The translations under genes were made by a program, and so were the position numbers. Shown here piece after piece: positions 21,854 through 29,233 of a stretch of DNA of 29,908 nucleotides. Below the pieces are notes generated by a model that saw nothing but the letters and a program-made list of their open reading frames with translations, did not search any database and had not been told where the DNA came from. Each line of letters starts with the position of its first letter. Position 1 is the first letter of the stretch. Source of the stretch: Alphaproteobacteria bacterium (GTDB lineage Bacteria; Pseudomonadota; Alphaproteobacteria; Rhodobacterales; Rhodobacteraceae). The stretch spans positions 1 to 29,908 of the forward strand of contig JAJRUE010000070.1 in assembly GCA_024277955.1 (NCBI GenBank), given 5' to 3'.

Positions 21854-23503
21854 ATGGACAGCTACTACGATCTCGGGGCGCACAGCCGCCCGGTTTCCAC
21901 CGCCTCGCCCGAGGCGCAGACCTGGTTCGACCGGGGCCTGATCTGGTGCTACGGCTTCAACCACGACGAAGCGGTGGCCTGTTTCGAACGCGCGCTGGCG
22001 GCGGACCCGAACCTTGCGATCGCCCATTGGGGCGTCGCCTATGCGCTGGGCTGCAACTACAACAAGCCGTGGGAGGCCTTTGACGAGGCCGAAGTGGTCG
22101 CTTCGGTGGCGCGGGCGCATGGCGCGGCGCAGGCGGCGGCGCGGCTGATCGGGAGGGCCTCGGACGCGGAAGCGGCGCTGATCCGGGCGCTGGCGGCGCG
22201 CTACCCCGACCCGGCGCCGGGCAACGACATGGATGCCTGGAACGACGAATTCGCCACCGCCATGCGCCGGGTGCACGCGGCCTTTCCCGACGATCTGGAC
22301 GTGGCGGCGCTGTTTGCCGAGGCGATGATGAACCGCACCCCCTGGGCGCTGTGGACCCTTGAAACCGGCGAGATCGCCGAGGGCGCCGACACCGCCGAAA
22401 TCCTGCGCGTGCTGGAAGGCGCGATGGCCCGGCCCGGCGGCATGGCGCATCCCGGGGTGCTGCATCTGTTTGTTCACGCGATGGAAATGTCGCCGCATCC
22501 GGAACGCGCGCTCAAGGCGGCGGATGCGCTGCGCACACTGGTGCCGGACGCCGGGCATCTGCAGCACATGCCCACCCATATCGACGTTCTGTGCGGCCAT
22601 TACGAACGGGTGGTCTGTTCGAACATGGACGCGATCCGCGCCGACCGGAAGTTTCTGGAGCGCGAAGGCGCGCTGAATTTCTATTCGCTCTACCGCTGCC
22701 ACGATTACCATTTCCGCATCTATGGCGCGATGTTCCTGGGCCAGTATCAGGTGGCGATCGACACCAGCGACGAGATGATTTCCACCCTGCCCGAAGAGCT
22801 GCTGCGCCAGCAAAGCCCGCCGATGGCCGACTGGCTCGAGGGGTTCATTTCGATGAAGCAGCATGTGTTCATCCGCTTTGGCAAGTGGCAGGAGATCCTG
22901 GGTCAGCCGCTGCCCGAGGACCGTGACCTGTTTTGCGTGACCACCGCGATGATGCACTACGCCAAGGCGGTGGCCTGGGCCGCCGGCGGCCATGTGCCCG
23001 AAGCCGAGGCCGAGGCCGAACTGTTCGACGCGGCGGTGGGGCGGGTGCCCGAGAGCCGCTACATCTTCAACAATTCCTGCCTGGCGATCCTGGCGGTGGG
23101 GCGCGAGATGATGCTGGGCGAAATCGCCTATCGCCGGGGCGAACATGACGCGGCGTTTGCGCATCTGCGCCGCTCGGTCGAACTGGATGACGCCTTGCCC
23201 TATGACGAGCCCTGGGGCTGGATGCAGCCGACGCGCCACGCGCTGGGGGCGCTGTTGCTGGAACAGGGCCGGATCGCGGAAAGCGCCGCGGTTTACCGCG
23301 CCGACCTGGGGCTGGATGCGACGCTGTCGCGGGCCTGCCAGCACCCGGACAACGTCTGGTCGCTGCACGGGTATCACGAGTGCCTGATGCGGCTGGGGCG
23401 GCTGGACGAGGCCGGGATCATCAGGCAACGGCTGGAACTGGCCAATGCGCGCGCCGATGTGCCGATCAGGGCGTCGTGCTTTTGCAAGATGGGCAGCGTT
23501 TGA
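21854..23503 (+). CDS. TPR-repeat protein, TTC38-like
   Basis: A 549-residue soluble protein without signal peptide or membrane helix. The N-terminus (MDSYYDLGAHSRPVSTASPE) leads into an atypical TPR array: WFDRGLIWCYGFNHDEAVAC, FERALAADPNLAIAHWGVAY, then NYNKPWEAF. It closely resembles the bacterial relatives of eukaryotic TTC38, whose biochemical role is not known. Conserved His/Cys-rich stretches such as HLFVHAMEMSPHPERAL, GHLQHMPTHIDVLCGHYE and YRCHDYHF are notable and could bind a metal, but this is inference. The start at 21854 is preferred to a frame extension because GGGGGGAC precedes it and the family N-terminus begins there. A weak TTGCCG-17-TAGCCT promoter candidate lies at 21784-21812. 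Confidence 0.9.
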   Translation: MDSYYDLGAHSRPVSTASPEAQTWFDRGLIWCYGFNHDEAVACFERALAADPNLAIAHWGVAYALGCNYNKPWEAFDEAEVVASVARAHGAAQAAARLIGRASDAEAALIRALAARYPDPAPGNDMDAWNDEFATAMRRVHAAFPDDLDVAALFAEAMMNRTPWALWTLETGEIAEGADTAEILRVLEGAMARPGGMAHPGVLHLFVHAMEMSPHPERALKAADALRTLVPDAGHLQHMPTHIDVLCGHYERVVCSNMDAIRADRKFLEREGALNFYSLYRCHDYHFRIYGAMFLGQYQVAIDTSDEMISTLPEELLRQQSPPMADWLEGFISMKQHVFIRFGKWQEILGQPLPEDRDLFCVTTAMMHYAKAVAWAAGGHVPEAEAEAELFDAAVGRVPESRYIFNNSCLAILAVGREMMLGEIAYRRGEHDAAFAHLRRSVELDDALPYDEPWGWMQPTRHALGALLLEQGRIAESAAVYRADLGLDATLSRACQHPDNVWSLHGYHECLMRLGRLDEAGIIRQRLELANARADVPIRASCFCKMGSV

Positions 23504-23555
23504 GGTTTCGCCGCCGCGGGGTTGAGGGATTGCGCCCGCTGCGCGGTCGCGACGG

Positions 23556-23579
23556 GGCCGCGGGCTGACGCCCGCGACC
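23556..23579 (+). terminator. GC-rich hairpin after the TPR gene
   Basis: GGCCGCGGGC (23556-23565) pairs with GCCCGCGACC (23570-23579) around a TGAC loop, with one mismatch. It lies 52 bases after the TPR stop and 12 bases before dispersed-element copy C. Together the two look like a compound transcript end between convergent genes. Confidence 0.5.
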
Positions 23580-23591
23580 GGTTGGATTTTG

Positions 23592-23627
23592 TGCCTCCGG
23601 CGGGGATATTTTCGGACAGAAGAAGGG
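23592..23627 (+). repeat. Dispersed gene-end element, copy C
   Basis: Reads GCCTCCGGCGGGGATATTTT, then CGG, then ACAGAAGAAGGGG. It lies between the convergent TPR and methyltransferase genes, ending six bases from the methyltransferase stop. It matches copy B-right almost base for base through the core. Confidence 0.75.
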
Positions 23628-23632
23628 GTGGC

Positions 23633-24400
23633 TCAGCCGGGGCCGGTTGCGCGCAGGTGGGTGGGGCAGAGGCCTTGGGTGCGCACCGCGTCGCGCAGGG
23701 CGCGGCGGGTTTCGAGCCAGCGCGCCAGCACCTGTTCGCCGGCGATGCGGATGATGTCTTCGCGCAGCGGGCCGGCGATGGCGTCGACCTCGCGCGCGGC
23801 CATGTCGGCATACCAGCCGGCGCGGTTGGTGGTGGTGACGTCGCGAAACCCGGCGGCGCGCATCGCGGCTTCGGTTTCGGCGGCGCTGGCCATGGCGAAG
23901 TCCAGGTGGCCGAGCTCCTGGTAGCGGCGAAACGCCGGGTTGGCCGCCGCGTCCGGCCCCGCCAGCCAGTCCGAGGCCGCAAAGGCGCCGCCGGGGCGCA
24001 GCACCCGCAGCACATCGGCGAAAAACGCCGGCTTGTCGGGGATGTGCAGGATCGCGTCCTTGGAAAAGACCACGTCGAAACTGTCGGCTTCGAAGGGCAG
24101 TGGGCCGGGGGCGGTCAGGCGGATGTCGATCCGGTCTTCCAGCCCTTGCGCCGCGACCAGCTGGCGGGCGCGCGCGACCACCGGTTCTTCCACGTCGATG
24201 CAGGTCATCCGTGCGCCGAACTCGCGCGCCAGCGTGATCGCCGGGCCCGCCGTGCCGCAGCCCACGTCCAGCACCCGGGCGTCTTTCAGGTCCAGCCCGC
24301 GGACGATGCGCGCCACCTCTTCGCCGCCGCCGGGCGACAGAAAGCCGGTGCCCCAGACCAGGTGCAGCCGTTCGATGAATTCTTCCGGGTATTGAGTCAT
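23633..24400 (-). CDS. SAM-dependent methyltransferase, phosphoethanolamine methyltransferase-like
   Basis: A 255-residue class I methyltransferase. The SAM motif is VLDVGCGTAGPA (43-54), the acidic loop is CIDVEEP (68-73), and the post-I motif is SKDAILHIPDKPAFF (113-127). The N-terminal YPEEFIERLHLVWGTGFLSP and the SKDAILHI-PDK block match the style of PMT enzymes, which methylate phosphoethanolamine towards phosphocholine. Substrate assignment is inference; a small-amine or lipid-headgroup substrate is plausible. The start at 24400 is chosen over an upstream extension because the conserved YPEEF begins there and the candidate promoter at 24425-24453 would otherwise lie within the coding region. 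It is convergent with the TPR gene and lies 114 bases downstream of the Atm1-type exporter on the same strand. Confidence 0.88.
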   Translation of the reverse strand: MTQYPEEFIERLHLVWGTGFLSPGGGEEVARIVRGLDLKDARVLDVGCGTAGPAITLAREFGARMTCIDVEEPVVARARQLVAAQGLEDRIDIRLTAPGPLPFEADSFDVVFSKDAILHIPDKPAFFADVLRVLRPGGAFAASDWLAGPDAAANPAFRRYQELGHLDFAMASAAETEAAMRAAGFRDVTTTNRAGWYADMAAREVDAIAGPLREDIIRIAGEQVLARWLETRRALRDAVRTQGLCPTHLRATGPG

Positions 24401-24424
24401 GGTCGCCCCCTTTCGCCGCCCGCG

Positions 24425-24453
24425 AGGATAGGCGAAAACCCGTCGCATGTCAG
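24425..24453 (-). promoter_or_regulatory. Candidate promoter of the methyltransferase gene
   Basis: On the minus strand CTGACA (24453-24448) and TATCCT (24430-24425) are 17 bases apart, 25 bases before the start codon. Both boxes match sigma-70 consensus reasonably. Confidence 0.45.
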
Positions 24454-24465
24454 CCGTGGGGCGCC

Positions 24466-24495
24466 GGCGGCGGGGCCAGCGCCCTGGCCGCCGCC
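24466..24495 (-). terminator. GC-rich hairpin after the Atm1-type ABC gene
   Basis: GGCGGC plus GGCCA (24466-24471 and 24474-24478) pair with TGGCC plus GCCGCC (24485-24495), leaving a two-base bulge and a six-base loop. It starts 20 bases after the ABC transporter stop, and just before the methyltransferase promoter. There is no T-run, so termination would be weak or factor-dependent. Confidence 0.35.
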
Positions 24496-24514
24496 CGCCC
24501 GGGCCCGCCGGGGG

Positions 24515-26344
24515 TCAGGCCGCCTTTTCTTCTTCGGCCGCCTGGCGGTGCCACATGGCCGAATAGCGCCCGCCTTTGGCCAGCAGGTCGTCGTGTTTGC
24601 CGCGCTCCACGATCACGCCGTTTTCCAGCACCACGATTTCGTCGGCATCGGCGATGGTCGACAGCCGGTGGGCGATGGTGATCACCGTGCGCCCCTGCCC
24701 CATCTCGCGCAAGCTGTCCTGGATGTCGCGTTCGGTCTGGGTGTCGAGCGCCGAGGTGGCTTCGTCCAGCAACAGGATCGGCGGGTTTTTCAGGATGGTG
24801 CGGGCGATGCCCACGCGCTGCTTTTCGCCGCCCGAAAGCTTCAGCCCGCGTTCGCCGACGGTGGTTTCGTAGCCGTCCGGCAGGCTCATCACGAAGTCAT
24901 GGATCTTGGCGGCGCGGGCGGCTTCTTCGACCTCGGCGCGGCTGGCGCCGGGGCGGCCGTAGGCGATGTTGTAGTAGATCGTGTCGTTGAACAGCACCGT
25001 ATCCTGGGGCACCACGCCGATCGCCTTGTGCAGGCTTTCCTGGGTCACGTCGCGCACGTCCTGCCTGTCGATGCGCAGCGCCCCGCCGCTGACGTCGTAA
25101 AAGCGGAACAGCAGCCGCCCGATGGTGGATTTGCCCGACCCCGAAGGGCCGACGATCGCCACCGTCTGGCCGGGGTTCACGGTGACGGACACGCCCTTGA
25201 GGATCGGGCGTTCGGGGTCGTAGCCGAAATAGACGTCATCCAGTTCCACCTTGCCGCCGGTCACCACCAGCGGCCTGGCGTCGGGCTTGTCCGAGACCTC
25301 GGGGGGTTGTTCCAGCAGGTCGAACATTTCGCCCATGTCCACCAGCGACTGGCGGATTTCGCGATAGACCGAGCCCAGGAAGTTCAGCGGCAGGGTGATC
25401 TGGACCATATAGGCGTTGACCATCACGAAATCGCCCACGGTCAGGTCTCCGTTCTGCACGCCGATGGCGGCCATGACCATCACCGCCACCAGCCCCGCGG
25501 TGATCAAGAGCGACTGGCCGAAGTTCAGAAACGCCAGCGAATAGTTGGTTTTCAGCGCCGCTTCCACATAGCCGCGCAGCGCGCCGTCGTAGCGTTCGGC
25601 CTCGATCTTTTCGGCGCCGAAATACTTGACGGTTTCGTAGTTCAACAGGCTGTCGATCGCCTTCTGGTTGGCGTCGGTGTCCTGGTCGTTCATCTGCTTG
25701 CGGATCTTCACCCGCCATTCGGTCACCTTGAAGGTGAACCAGACATAGGCCGCGATGGTGACCACCACGACCGCCAGATACCAGACATCGAAGACCACGA
25801 AGAAGATCACCGCCACCATGCCCAGTTCCAGCACCAGCGGGCCGATGTTGAACACCAGGAAACGCAGCAGGAATTCGACGCCCTTGACGCCGCGCTCGAT
25901 GATCCGCGACAGCCCGCCGGTCTTGCGGGTGATGTGGTAACGCATTGAAAGCGCGTGGATATGGCGGAAGGTTTCCAGCGCCAGCTGGCGCATGGCGCGC
26001 TGGCCGACGCGGGCGAATATCACGTCGCGCAGCTGCTGCATCCCCACCGCGGCGGCGCGCGCGAAGCCGTAGGCCACCGTCACCCCGATGGCCCCTGCCG
26101 CCGTCATCCACGCCGCCGAAGGCGCATCTCCCGACAGCAGATCCACCGCCGCCTTGTACAGGAACGGCGTGCCCACCGCGATCAGCTTGGACAGGAACAG
26201 CGCGATCAGCGCCAGCACCACGCGGCGGCGCACCCAGGGCTGGTCGTCCGGCCACAGGTAGGGCACTACCCGGCGGATGGTGCGCATGCCGCTGCCGGGG
26301 GATTGCGGCGTCAGCCGCGCGTCGCTCACCGTCGTTCTTCGCAA
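24515..26344 (-). CDS. Atm1-type ABC exporter (half transporter, HMT1/ATM1 family)
   Basis: A 609-residue half transporter: membrane domain (about residues 40-330) fused to an ATPase domain. Walker A is GPSGSGKST (399-407), the signature is LSGGEKQR (503-510), Walker B is ILLLDEATSALD (523-534) and the switch histidine is in AHRLST (His559). The membrane part carries the Atm1 hallmarks SLLNYETVKYFGAEK (232-246) and NFLGSVYREIRQSLVDM (321-337), where these exporters bind glutathione-linked substrates. Bacterial members export glutathione polysulfide or metal-glutathione complexes; in mitochondria the homologue serves cytosolic Fe-S assembly. The start is TTG at 26344, backed by AGGAG seven bases upstream. 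A GTG five codons later and an ATG 19 codons later lack such a site. It follows the LysM gene by 79 bases on the same strand. Confidence 0.93.
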   Translation of the reverse strand: MRRTTVSDARLTPQSPGSGMRTIRRVVPYLWPDDQPWVRRRVVLALIALFLSKLIAVGTPFLYKAAVDLLSGDAPSAAWMTAAGAIGVTVAYGFARAAAVGMQQLRDVIFARVGQRAMRQLALETFRHIHALSMRYHITRKTGGLSRIIERGVKGVEFLLRFLVFNIGPLVLELGMVAVIFFVVFDVWYLAVVVVTIAAYVWFTFKVTEWRVKIRKQMNDQDTDANQKAIDSLLNYETVKYFGAEKIEAERYDGALRGYVEAALKTNYSLAFLNFGQSLLITAGLVAVMVMAAIGVQNGDLTVGDFVMVNAYMVQITLPLNFLGSVYREIRQSLVDMGEMFDLLEQPPEVSDKPDARPLVVTGGKVELDDVYFGYDPERPILKGVSVTVNPGQTVAIVGPSGSGKSTIGRLLFRFYDVSGGALRIDRQDVRDVTQESLHKAIGVVPQDTVLFNDTIYYNIAYGRPGASRAEVEEAARAAKIHDFVMSLPDGYETTVGERGLKLSGGEKQRVGIARTILKNPPILLLDEATSALDTQTERDIQDSLREMGQGRTVITIAHRLSTIADADEIVVLENGVIVERGKHDDLLAKGGRYSAMWHRQAAEEEKAA

Positions 26345-26423
26345 AAGATGTCTCCTCGCACGTGGATGCCCTAGGTAGGCGCTGTGCCGCGGGATTGCCA
26401 GAGCCGTGTGCCCAAACGCCGCT

Positions 26424-28565
26424 CTATTCGGGAATGGTGAACACCTGGCCGGGGTAGATCAGGTCGGGGTCGCGGATGCGGTCGCGGTTGGCCTCGAAGA
26501 CCCGGACATAGAGAATGCCCTTGCCGTAGGTCTTGCTGGCGATCCCCCAAAGCGTGTTGCCCGGCTGAACCGTGACCAGCGACAGCTTGATGCCCTGTTC
26601 GGGGGGCTGTTCCGCCGACAGCGCCGCAAGCGCCGTAGGTTCTTCCCGCTTGAAGGGGGTTTCGACGCGCGAAAGCACGTCGCCCTCTTTGGAGACCTCG
26701 TCGACGCGCAGCGTGTAGACCCCGGTGTCCACATCCGGAAGCGGCGCGCGCCAGCTGCCGTCCACCTGGATGCGTTCGGTCAGAACCGGCTTGTTGTTCA
26801 GATAGATGCGCACGAAGCCGTCGCCCTGGCCACGCCCGGCCAGGGCCACCTCGCCCTCGGGGTCGTAGGTGATGGAATCGAGCGCGATCGCGTCCAGCGC
26901 CTCGGGGCCCGCGCCGCCGTCCTGCAGCACCTTGATGCCCTCGTCGGTGGCCAGCAGCACGCGCGGCGCTTCCGGTTCGGCGGGCGGTGCGGCGGGCGAG
27001 GCCGGCGCGCCCCCCTGCCCGGGTCCCGCGACCGGCGCGGGCGGCTGGGCCAGAACCGCCGGGGCGGTGGCGGCGGCGGCGTTTTCGCCGGTCGTCGGGT
27101 TTGCCGCCCGCGGGGACGGGCCGGGATCGGCGGCCGGGCGCGGCTGGTCGCCGGCAAGCTGGGTCGCGACGGCCGGCGGCCCGGCGGGGGCTGCCGGAGC
27201 CGCGGCGGGGGCCACCACCCGGGGGGCCTCGGGCGAGGCCGCGGGCGGGCTTTCGGGCTGGCTTCCGGGCTGGGGCGCGGCCGTGGGACTGGCCGAGGCC
27301 GCATCCCCCGATTGCGCCTGCGCCGCCGTTTGAGACGCCGTGGGGGCCGGGCCGGTTGGGGCCGGGGTTTGCGCAGCCGGGGTCACCTGGGCAAGCTGGG
27401 TCGCCGCCGGCGCGGCGGGGGCACCCTGATCCGAGGCCGGGCTGGCCGCGGCGGGGCTGTCGGGGCTGTTGTTGGCCGGGGCCGTGCTATCGGCGAGCTG
27501 CGTGCCGGGGGCCTGCGCAACGGGGGCCTGGTCGGTCGTCTCGGGGCTGTCTGCCGGGGCGGTCTCAGGGGCCGTTTCAGCGTTCGTTGCCGGGGCTTTC
27601 GTCTGATCCGTTGCGGCGTCCGTCGCCGGGGCGGGCGGCGTCGCCGCTTCGGCGGTATCGCCGGCGCCGGGCGGCTGCACCTGCTCTGGCGTCTCGGCCT
27701 GGGCCACCACCACCTGTTCGCCCGCAGGCTCGGCGGCGGCACCCTCAGACCCTGCCGGGGCCGGCGACTGGCTGGTCGCCTGCCCCGCGCCCTGCGCGAC
27801 CTCGGTCGCGGTTTCGCCCGCCGGGGCCGCCGGGGCCGCCGGGGCGGGCGGGGCCGGCGGCTGGACCGCCGCGATGATCACGGTTTCCTCGGACAGCACC
27901 GCCGGGCCTTCGCCCGCCCCCTGGCGCAGCGACAGGATCCGGGGCGCGGCGGACGGCCCGACGTTGAACAGCGAAACAAAGCTGCCGGTCCGGTCGGCGG
28001 TCGCTTCGCTCAGCACCTCGCCATCCAGAAGAACCTCGACCGTCGCGCCGGCCAGCGCCCGCCCGGCCAGCACCACATTGCCCTTGGGATCGACGCGCAC
28101 GATGTCGAAGGCGGGCGGCGTCGGGGCGTCCGGCTGTGACGCCCGGTCGCCCTGCCCGGCCGCGGCTGTGGTTTCCGGCGGCGCGGAGGCGGCCTGATCG
28201 CTGGTCGCCCCGTCGCCTTGGTTTGCGGTCGCGTCGGCCTGCTCTGTGGGGGCGGTGCCCGGTTGGGTCGTGGCCGGGGCGCTGGCCTCCGACGCCCCCG
28301 ACTGCGCGCTGGTCGCCGCCGTGCCGGTGGCGTTTCCATCCGCGCCGCCCGTGCGGGACGTGCTTTGCGCGGTGCCCTGCCCGGCGTCCTGGCCCGCGCC
28401 TGCGCCCGTGTCCTCGCCCGTGTCCTCGCCCGGCCCGCTGACTTGCGCCCCCGGTCCGACCAGCCCCGACCGGTAGGCAAATCCCCCCAGCCCGGCCAGC
28501 ACCGCAAGCGCCGCAGCAATCAGCAGCGCCTTGGCGCCCTTACCCGTTTCAGACCACGCAGACAT
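26424..28565 (-). CDS. LysM protein with duplicated beta domain and long disordered region
   Basis: A 713-residue cell-envelope protein. The N-terminus has a short cytoplasmic part and one anchor helix (about residues 12-30). A disordered Gly/Ala/Thr/Gln segment runs to about 150. A beta-sandwich-like domain follows (about 152-235, DPKGNVVLAGRALAGATVEV). A very long Ala/Pro/Gln/Thr-rich disordered stretch (about 236-530) leads to a second copy of the same domain (about 535-636, DPEGEVALAGRGQGDGFVRI). The protein closes with a LysM peptidoglycan-binding domain (about 664-713, VQPGNTLWGIASKTYGKG to IYPGQVFTIPE). It probably tethers inner membrane to cell wall. The function of the duplicated domain is unknown. 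The start at 28565 is preferred because the anchor helix then follows a short basic N-terminus. Confidence 0.9.
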   Translation of the reverse strand: MSAWSETGKGAKALLIAAALAVLAGLGGFAYRSGLVGPGAQVSGPGEDTGEDTGAGAGQDAGQGTAQSTSRTGGADGNATGTAATSAQSGASEASAPATTQPGTAPTEQADATANQGDGATSDQAASAPPETTAAAGQGDRASQPDAPTPPAFDIVRVDPKGNVVLAGRALAGATVEVLLDGEVLSEATADRTGSFVSLFNVGPSAAPRILSLRQGAGEGPAVLSEETVIIAAVQPPAPPAPAAPAAPAGETATEVAQGAGQATSQSPAPAGSEGAAAEPAGEQVVVAQAETPEQVQPPGAGDTAEAATPPAPATDAATDQTKAPATNAETAPETAPADSPETTDQAPVAQAPGTQLADSTAPANNSPDSPAAASPASDQGAPAAPAATQLAQVTPAAQTPAPTGPAPTASQTAAQAQSGDAASASPTAAPQPGSQPESPPAASPEAPRVVAPAAAPAAPAGPPAVATQLAGDQPRPAADPGPSPRAANPTTGENAAAATAPAVLAQPPAPVAGPGQGGAPASPAAPPAEPEAPRVLLATDEGIKVLQDGGAGPEALDAIALDSITYDPEGEVALAGRGQGDGFVRIYLNNKPVLTERIQVDGSWRAPLPDVDTGVYTLRVDEVSKEGDVLSRVETPFKREEPTALAALSAEQPPEQGIKLSLVTVQPGNTLWGIASKTYGKGILYVRVFEANRDRIRDPDLIYPGQVFTIPE

Positions 28566-28602
28566 TTTTTCCGTTCCCCCGCGCCCAAGGCAGATTGGCC
28601 GC

Positions 28603-28631
28603 TTGAGCGACCATAGCAATCCGGCTATCAG
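28603..28631 (+). promoter_or_regulatory. Candidate promoter of the LOG-family gene
   Basis: TTGAGC (28603-28608) and TATCAG (28626-28631) are exactly 17 bases apart, about 32 bases before the ATG at 28664. It overlaps, face to face, the opposite promoter at 28610-28638. Confidence 0.45.
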
Positions 28632-28638
28632 CGGTCAA
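28610..28638 (-). promoter_or_regulatory. Candidate promoter of the LysM gene
   Basis: On the minus strand TTGACC (28638-28633) and TATGGT (28615-28610) are 17 bases apart. This is the best sigma-70-like match in the window. It lies 45 bases before the LysM start codon. Confidence 0.6.
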
Positions 28639-28663
28639 AACCCAAAACGCCAGGAGCCGCCAG

Positions 28664-29233
28664 ATGCAGACCGAGATTTTTTCCGTATGTGTCTTTTGCG
28701 GGTCGCGCGCCGGGGCCAATCCCGGCTACGAAACCGCCGCCCACGATGTCGGCCACCTGATCGCGACGCGGGGCTGGCGGCTGGTCTACGGGGCCGGCGA
28801 CATCGGCCTGATGGGGGCGGTGGCGCGGGCGGCGAAAGCGGCGGGGGGCGAAACCCTGGGGGTGATCCCGGTGCACCTGATGGACCGCGAAACCGCCAGC
28901 CGCGACGCTTCGCGCCTGGTGGTCACCGAAACCATGCACGAGCGCAAGAAGGTGATGTTCATGAACTCGGACGCAATCGTGGTGCTGCCCGGCGGCGCCG
29001 GGTCGCTGGACGAGTTCTTTGAAGTGCTGACCTGGCGCCAGATCGGGCTGCACGACAAACCGCTGCTGCTGCTCAATACCGAAGGCTATTGGGACAAGCT
29101 GCTGGAACTCGTGGACCACATCGTCGCCCAGGGCTTTGCCGACGACAGCCTGCGCGGCTTCGTTCAGCCGGTGAAAGACGTGGGGCGGCTCGGCGAAGCC
29201 CTGCTGGCGGCGCGTTCGAGCGCCACCGCCTGA
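28664..29233 (+). CDS. LOG-family nucleotide 5'-monophosphate phosphoribohydrolase (TIGR00730)
   Basis: A 189-residue cytoplasmic enzyme of the LOG (lonely guy) family, which cleaves the N-glycosidic bond of cytokinin riboside or adenosine 5'-monophosphates. The conserved blocks are VCVFCGSRAGANPGY (8-22), LVYGAGDIGLMGAVA (40-54), MHERKKVMF (91-99) and PGGAGSLDEFFE (109-120). The usual PGGxGTxxE motif has Ser in place of Thr here, with catalytic Glu117 kept. Many bacterial members are mislabelled lysine decarboxylase. The start has CAGGAG seven bases upstream. Its last 70 bases overlap the end of the convergent rarD-like gene. Whether it makes cytokinin-like compounds or serves nucleotide salvage cannot be told. 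Confidence 0.93.
   Translation: MQTEIFSVCVFCGSRAGANPGYETAAHDVGHLIATRGWRLVYGAGDIGLMGAVARAAKAAGGETLGVIPVHLMDRETASRDASRLVVTETMHERKKVMFMNSDAIVVLPGGAGSLDEFFEVLTWRQIGLHDKPLLLLNTEGYWDKLLELVDHIVAQGFADDSLRGFVQPVKDVGRLGEALLAARSSATA

Noticed and set aside
21806..23428. A 540-codon open frame antisense to the TPR gene
   Set aside because: It is a compositional shadow; the plus-strand protein has clear TPR and TTC38-type motifs.
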